A program made the position numbers and the translations under genes. Positions 50,862 through 52,793 of a stretch of 52,793 nt of DNA are shown here, one piece after another (the first letter of the stretch is position 1; the number at the start of each line of letters is the position of its first letter). This DNA is from Arachidicoccus rhizosphaerae. Its GTDB lineage: Bacteria > Bacteroidota > Bacteroidia > Chitinophagales > Chitinophagaceae. The stretch is taken from NCBI RefSeq assembly GCF_900107765.1, contig NZ_FNQY01000029.1:1-52793 (forward strand), read 5' to 3'. Below the pieces are notes generated by a model. That model saw nothing but the letters and a program-made list of their open reading frames with translations, searched no databases and was not told the DNA's origin.

Positions 50862-52208
50862 ATGGATTTACAAACTGTCAAAAACAGATTTAATATCATC
50901 GGGAACTCCCAAGGCCTGAACTATGCCCTGAATGTGGCCGTTCAGGTGGCAGCCACAGACTTAAGCGTGCTGATTGTCGGGGAAAGTGGTGTGGGTAAAG
51001 AAGTGTTTTCTCAGATTATCCATGCGCTTTCTTCCAGAAAGCACAATAAGTTTATTGCGGTTAACTGCGGGGCCATCCCCGAGGGCACGATAGACAGTGA
51101 ACTGTTCGGTCATGAAAAAGGAGCTTTCACCGGCGCCGTTGACAGCAGAAAGGGATATTTTGAGACCGTAAACGGCGGTACGATTTTTCTGGATGAAATC
51201 GGAGAAATGCCCATCGGTACCCAGGCCAGATTACTGCGTGTCCTGGAGACCGGCGAATATATCCGGGTAGGGTCTTCCAAAGTGCAGAAAACAGATGTCC
51301 GGGTGATTGCCGCCACCAACCGCGACTTATATGAATTTACACAGAATGGCAAGTTCAGAGAAGATTTATATTACCGTTTAAGTACGGTGCCCATCCGGGT
51401 GCCGGCCTTAAAAGACAGAAAAGACGATATCAGTCTGCTGTTCAGAAAATTTGTTGTGGATTTTGCCGAGAAATACCGCAAGCCCCCCCTGCAATTAGAG
51501 CCACAGGCCATGCAGCTGCTGGTCAGCTACCCCTGGCCCGGTAATGTGCGTGAACTTAAAAATATTGCAGAACAGATCTCCGTGCTGAGTAAGTCTAATA
51601 GTATTTCAGCGGAGCAGATGCAGCAGTTTTTGCCGGAATATCATAATAACCGCCTGCCGGTGCTCTCCCCCGGCCCACATGGGGGCAACGCCACAGGTGA
51701 ATTCATGAATGAAAGAGAGATCCTGTATAAACTCTTTTTTGACATGAAAAAAGATGTCAGCGAGCTTAAAAAGATGTTCGCGGAAATCCTGCAAAACCCG
51801 GTGATCGCGAACTCTCTGAATGATTATACCAAAGAAAAGATTTACCAGTCTTTAAATGACCAGGAAGCTTCGGCTACGGCTATAAAACCTTATTACGCAA
51901 ATGCTGCCCTTCCGGGCGCTTTCCATGAGGATCCGCCGCACCTGCATGCGCAAAATGCACATACCGTCCCTGCTAATCCACCACATCAGGGACAGCCGGT
52001 GATTTTAAATGCCGCCGATCCCGACCGGGACCAGATCCACAGCCATGAGGAAGTGGAAGAGACCTTAAACATCATGGATAAGGAAAAGGAACTCATCACC
52101 AAAGCACTTAAAAAACACAGAGGTAAGCGTAAGGACGCCGCCTATGATCTGGGTATCAGTGAAAGAACGCTATACAGAAAACTAAAGGAGTATCATATCG
52201 ACGGATAG
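50862..52208 (+). CDS. Sigma-54-type transcriptional activator (AAA+ and Fis HTH, no receiver domain)
   Basis: A 448-residue protein. The AAA+ domain begins almost at the N terminus: Walker A GESGVGKE (40-47), the sigma-54 contact loop GAFTGA (88-93), Walker B FLDEIGEMP, then AATNRDL and YPWPGNVRELKN. There is no receiver or GAF domain in front. A linker of about 140 residues (260-400) with DMKKDVSELKKMFAEIL and a Pro/His-rich stretch precedes the Fis-type helix-turn-helix (ALKKHRGKRKDAAYDLGISE and on). It should activate or modulate sigma-54 promoters without phosphorylation. In related genomes lptE and secG often follow; here an IS fragment is next. Confidence 0.92.
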   Translation: MDLQTVKNRFNIIGNSQGLNYALNVAVQVAATDLSVLIVGESGVGKEVFSQIIHALSSRKHNKFIAVNCGAIPEGTIDSELFGHEKGAFTGAVDSRKGYFETVNGGTIFLDEIGEMPIGTQARLLRVLETGEYIRVGSSKVQKTDVRVIAATNRDLYEFTQNGKFREDLYYRLSTVPIRVPALKDRKDDISLLFRKFVVDFAEKYRKPPLQLEPQAMQLLVSYPWPGNVRELKNIAEQISVLSKSNSISAEQMQQFLPEYHNNRLPVLSPGPHGGNATGEFMNEREILYKLFFDMKKDVSELKKMFAEILQNPVIANSLNDYTKEKIYQSLNDQEASATAIKPYYANAALPGAFHEDPPHLHAQNAHTVPANPPHQGQPVILNAADPDRDQIHSHEEVEETLNIMDKEKELITKALKKHRGKRKDAAYDLGISERTLYRKLKEYHIDG

Positions 52209-52464
52209 CTGCATCAGTTTTACTCCAGGTGGTGGTTAGTTGCTGCACCGCCCTTTGGATAAAAAGAAAAAAATGCAGGTCCGGGTTATACAATAATTAA
52301 TAGGCAAAAGCCTTTATCTGATGACAACGCTGACATCTGCATTGCCTGTTTAATACACTTCAGTTTTAAAATCTTCAATCTGCCGGGTCTCACTAGAAAA
52401 ATTAATCCCTATAGCCATTTTGTGCTTAGGGCTGGTTAAGTAAAGTCTGCTCAATAACTCACCG

Positions 52465-52793
52465 CTAGGTGATCATTAACACATTATAATAATTTTTAAT
52501 TCTGAAATTTCCGGCTAGCCTGACTACATGATAGGCTAGCCAATTTTGTATCCTTAATAGTAGGGATACAGGTGCCTGCCTGGTCATCCGGACCAGGTTT
52601 AGCACCAGGGCTATAGTAGATATCCATGAAGTACTTGTATTGGCCAGCTTGGCTTTTATATTGTCCATGCCATATCTGGTCTTTGCTTGGCCAAATTTTC
52701 CCTCTATTGGATTTCTTTCGCCCGGTCTTATGTGATTTTTCACTGCCGTTGCGGATGGACGACCTAGCGGTTTCGCAACAAGTTTTATGTTTT
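52465..52793 (-). mobile_element. IS5-like transposase, C-terminal part, cut by the window edge
   Basis: The frame is open from the window edge to a stop at 52465 (109 codons visible) and reads NIKLVAKPLGRPSATAVKNH before the GTG at 52743, so that GTG is internal. The block RNPIEGKFGQAKTRYG holds the last acidic residue (Glu) of the DDE catalytic triad typical of IS5/IS1182-type transposases, followed by WISTIALVLNLVRM. The left end of the element should lie between about 52210 and 52465, but I could not identify the terminal repeat without the other end. Confidence 0.8.

Noticed and set aside
50750-50920. A small plus-strand frame beginning MKDKERINAEPDATG before the sigma-54 activator.
   Set aside because: It runs out of frame into the activator gene and has no family resemblance.

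Overview
The window reads as chromosomal DNA of a Bacteroidota bacterium, most likely family Chitinophagaceae (inference). The evidence is a bifunctional MurF-alanine racemase, DUF6089 and DUF3078 outer-membrane proteins, two OmpH/Skp genes beside BamA, a PorT-type small barrel, GH20 and GH29 enzymes with signal peptides, and promoters of the Bacteroidota type (TTG-N19-TAnnTTTG). Shine-Dalgarno sequences are mostly weak. No rRNA, tRNA, CRISPR array or prophage is visible.

Layout. 1-783 is the 3' part of an AAA-ATPase-like/PD-(D/E)XK protein. 965-5885 (minus) holds a peptide transporter with a small Omp85-type barrel, then an FtsX-like ABC pair. 6110-9977 (minus) holds a GH20 hexosaminidase and a GH29 fucosidase. 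10191-13064 (minus) holds an ABC-2 exporter pair, a conserved hypothetical gene and a TPR protein. 13185-17054 (plus) holds etfB, etfA and an aromatic amino acid hydroxylase with a long C-terminal extension. 17055-19522 is an AT-rich accessory patch with an Rpn-type nuclease gene broken by a stop codon and a tandem partial copy of its 3' end. 19523-20167 is a Yip1-like membrane protein. 20377-29505 (minus) holds murF-alr and a 2134-residue alpha-2-macroglobulin-like protein. 29852-30987 holds two convergent small envelope genes. 31188-35681 (minus) holds an acidic protein, purA, recJ and the PLP-homeostasis gene. 35822-40369 (plus) holds a second GH20, an RRM protein and an orphan histidine kinase.

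40546-48817 (minus) is an envelope cluster in the order DUF3078, nadK, DUF6089, uppS, bamA, ompH, ompH. It joins the lipid carrier for peptidoglycan (UppS) to outer-membrane protein assembly (BamA and Skp-like chaperones). 49233-52208 (plus) holds miaB and a sigma-54-type activator. The right edge cuts an IS5-like transposase.

No clearly new multi-gene system was found. The observations most worth checking are the broken and duplicated Rpn locus with its flanking repeats, a 15-bp dyad upstream of the fucosidase gene, a strong plus-strand terminator inside the uppS-bamA gap, an alpha-2-macroglobulin without a visible thioester, and an ABC ATPase with an altered signature and no switch histidine.
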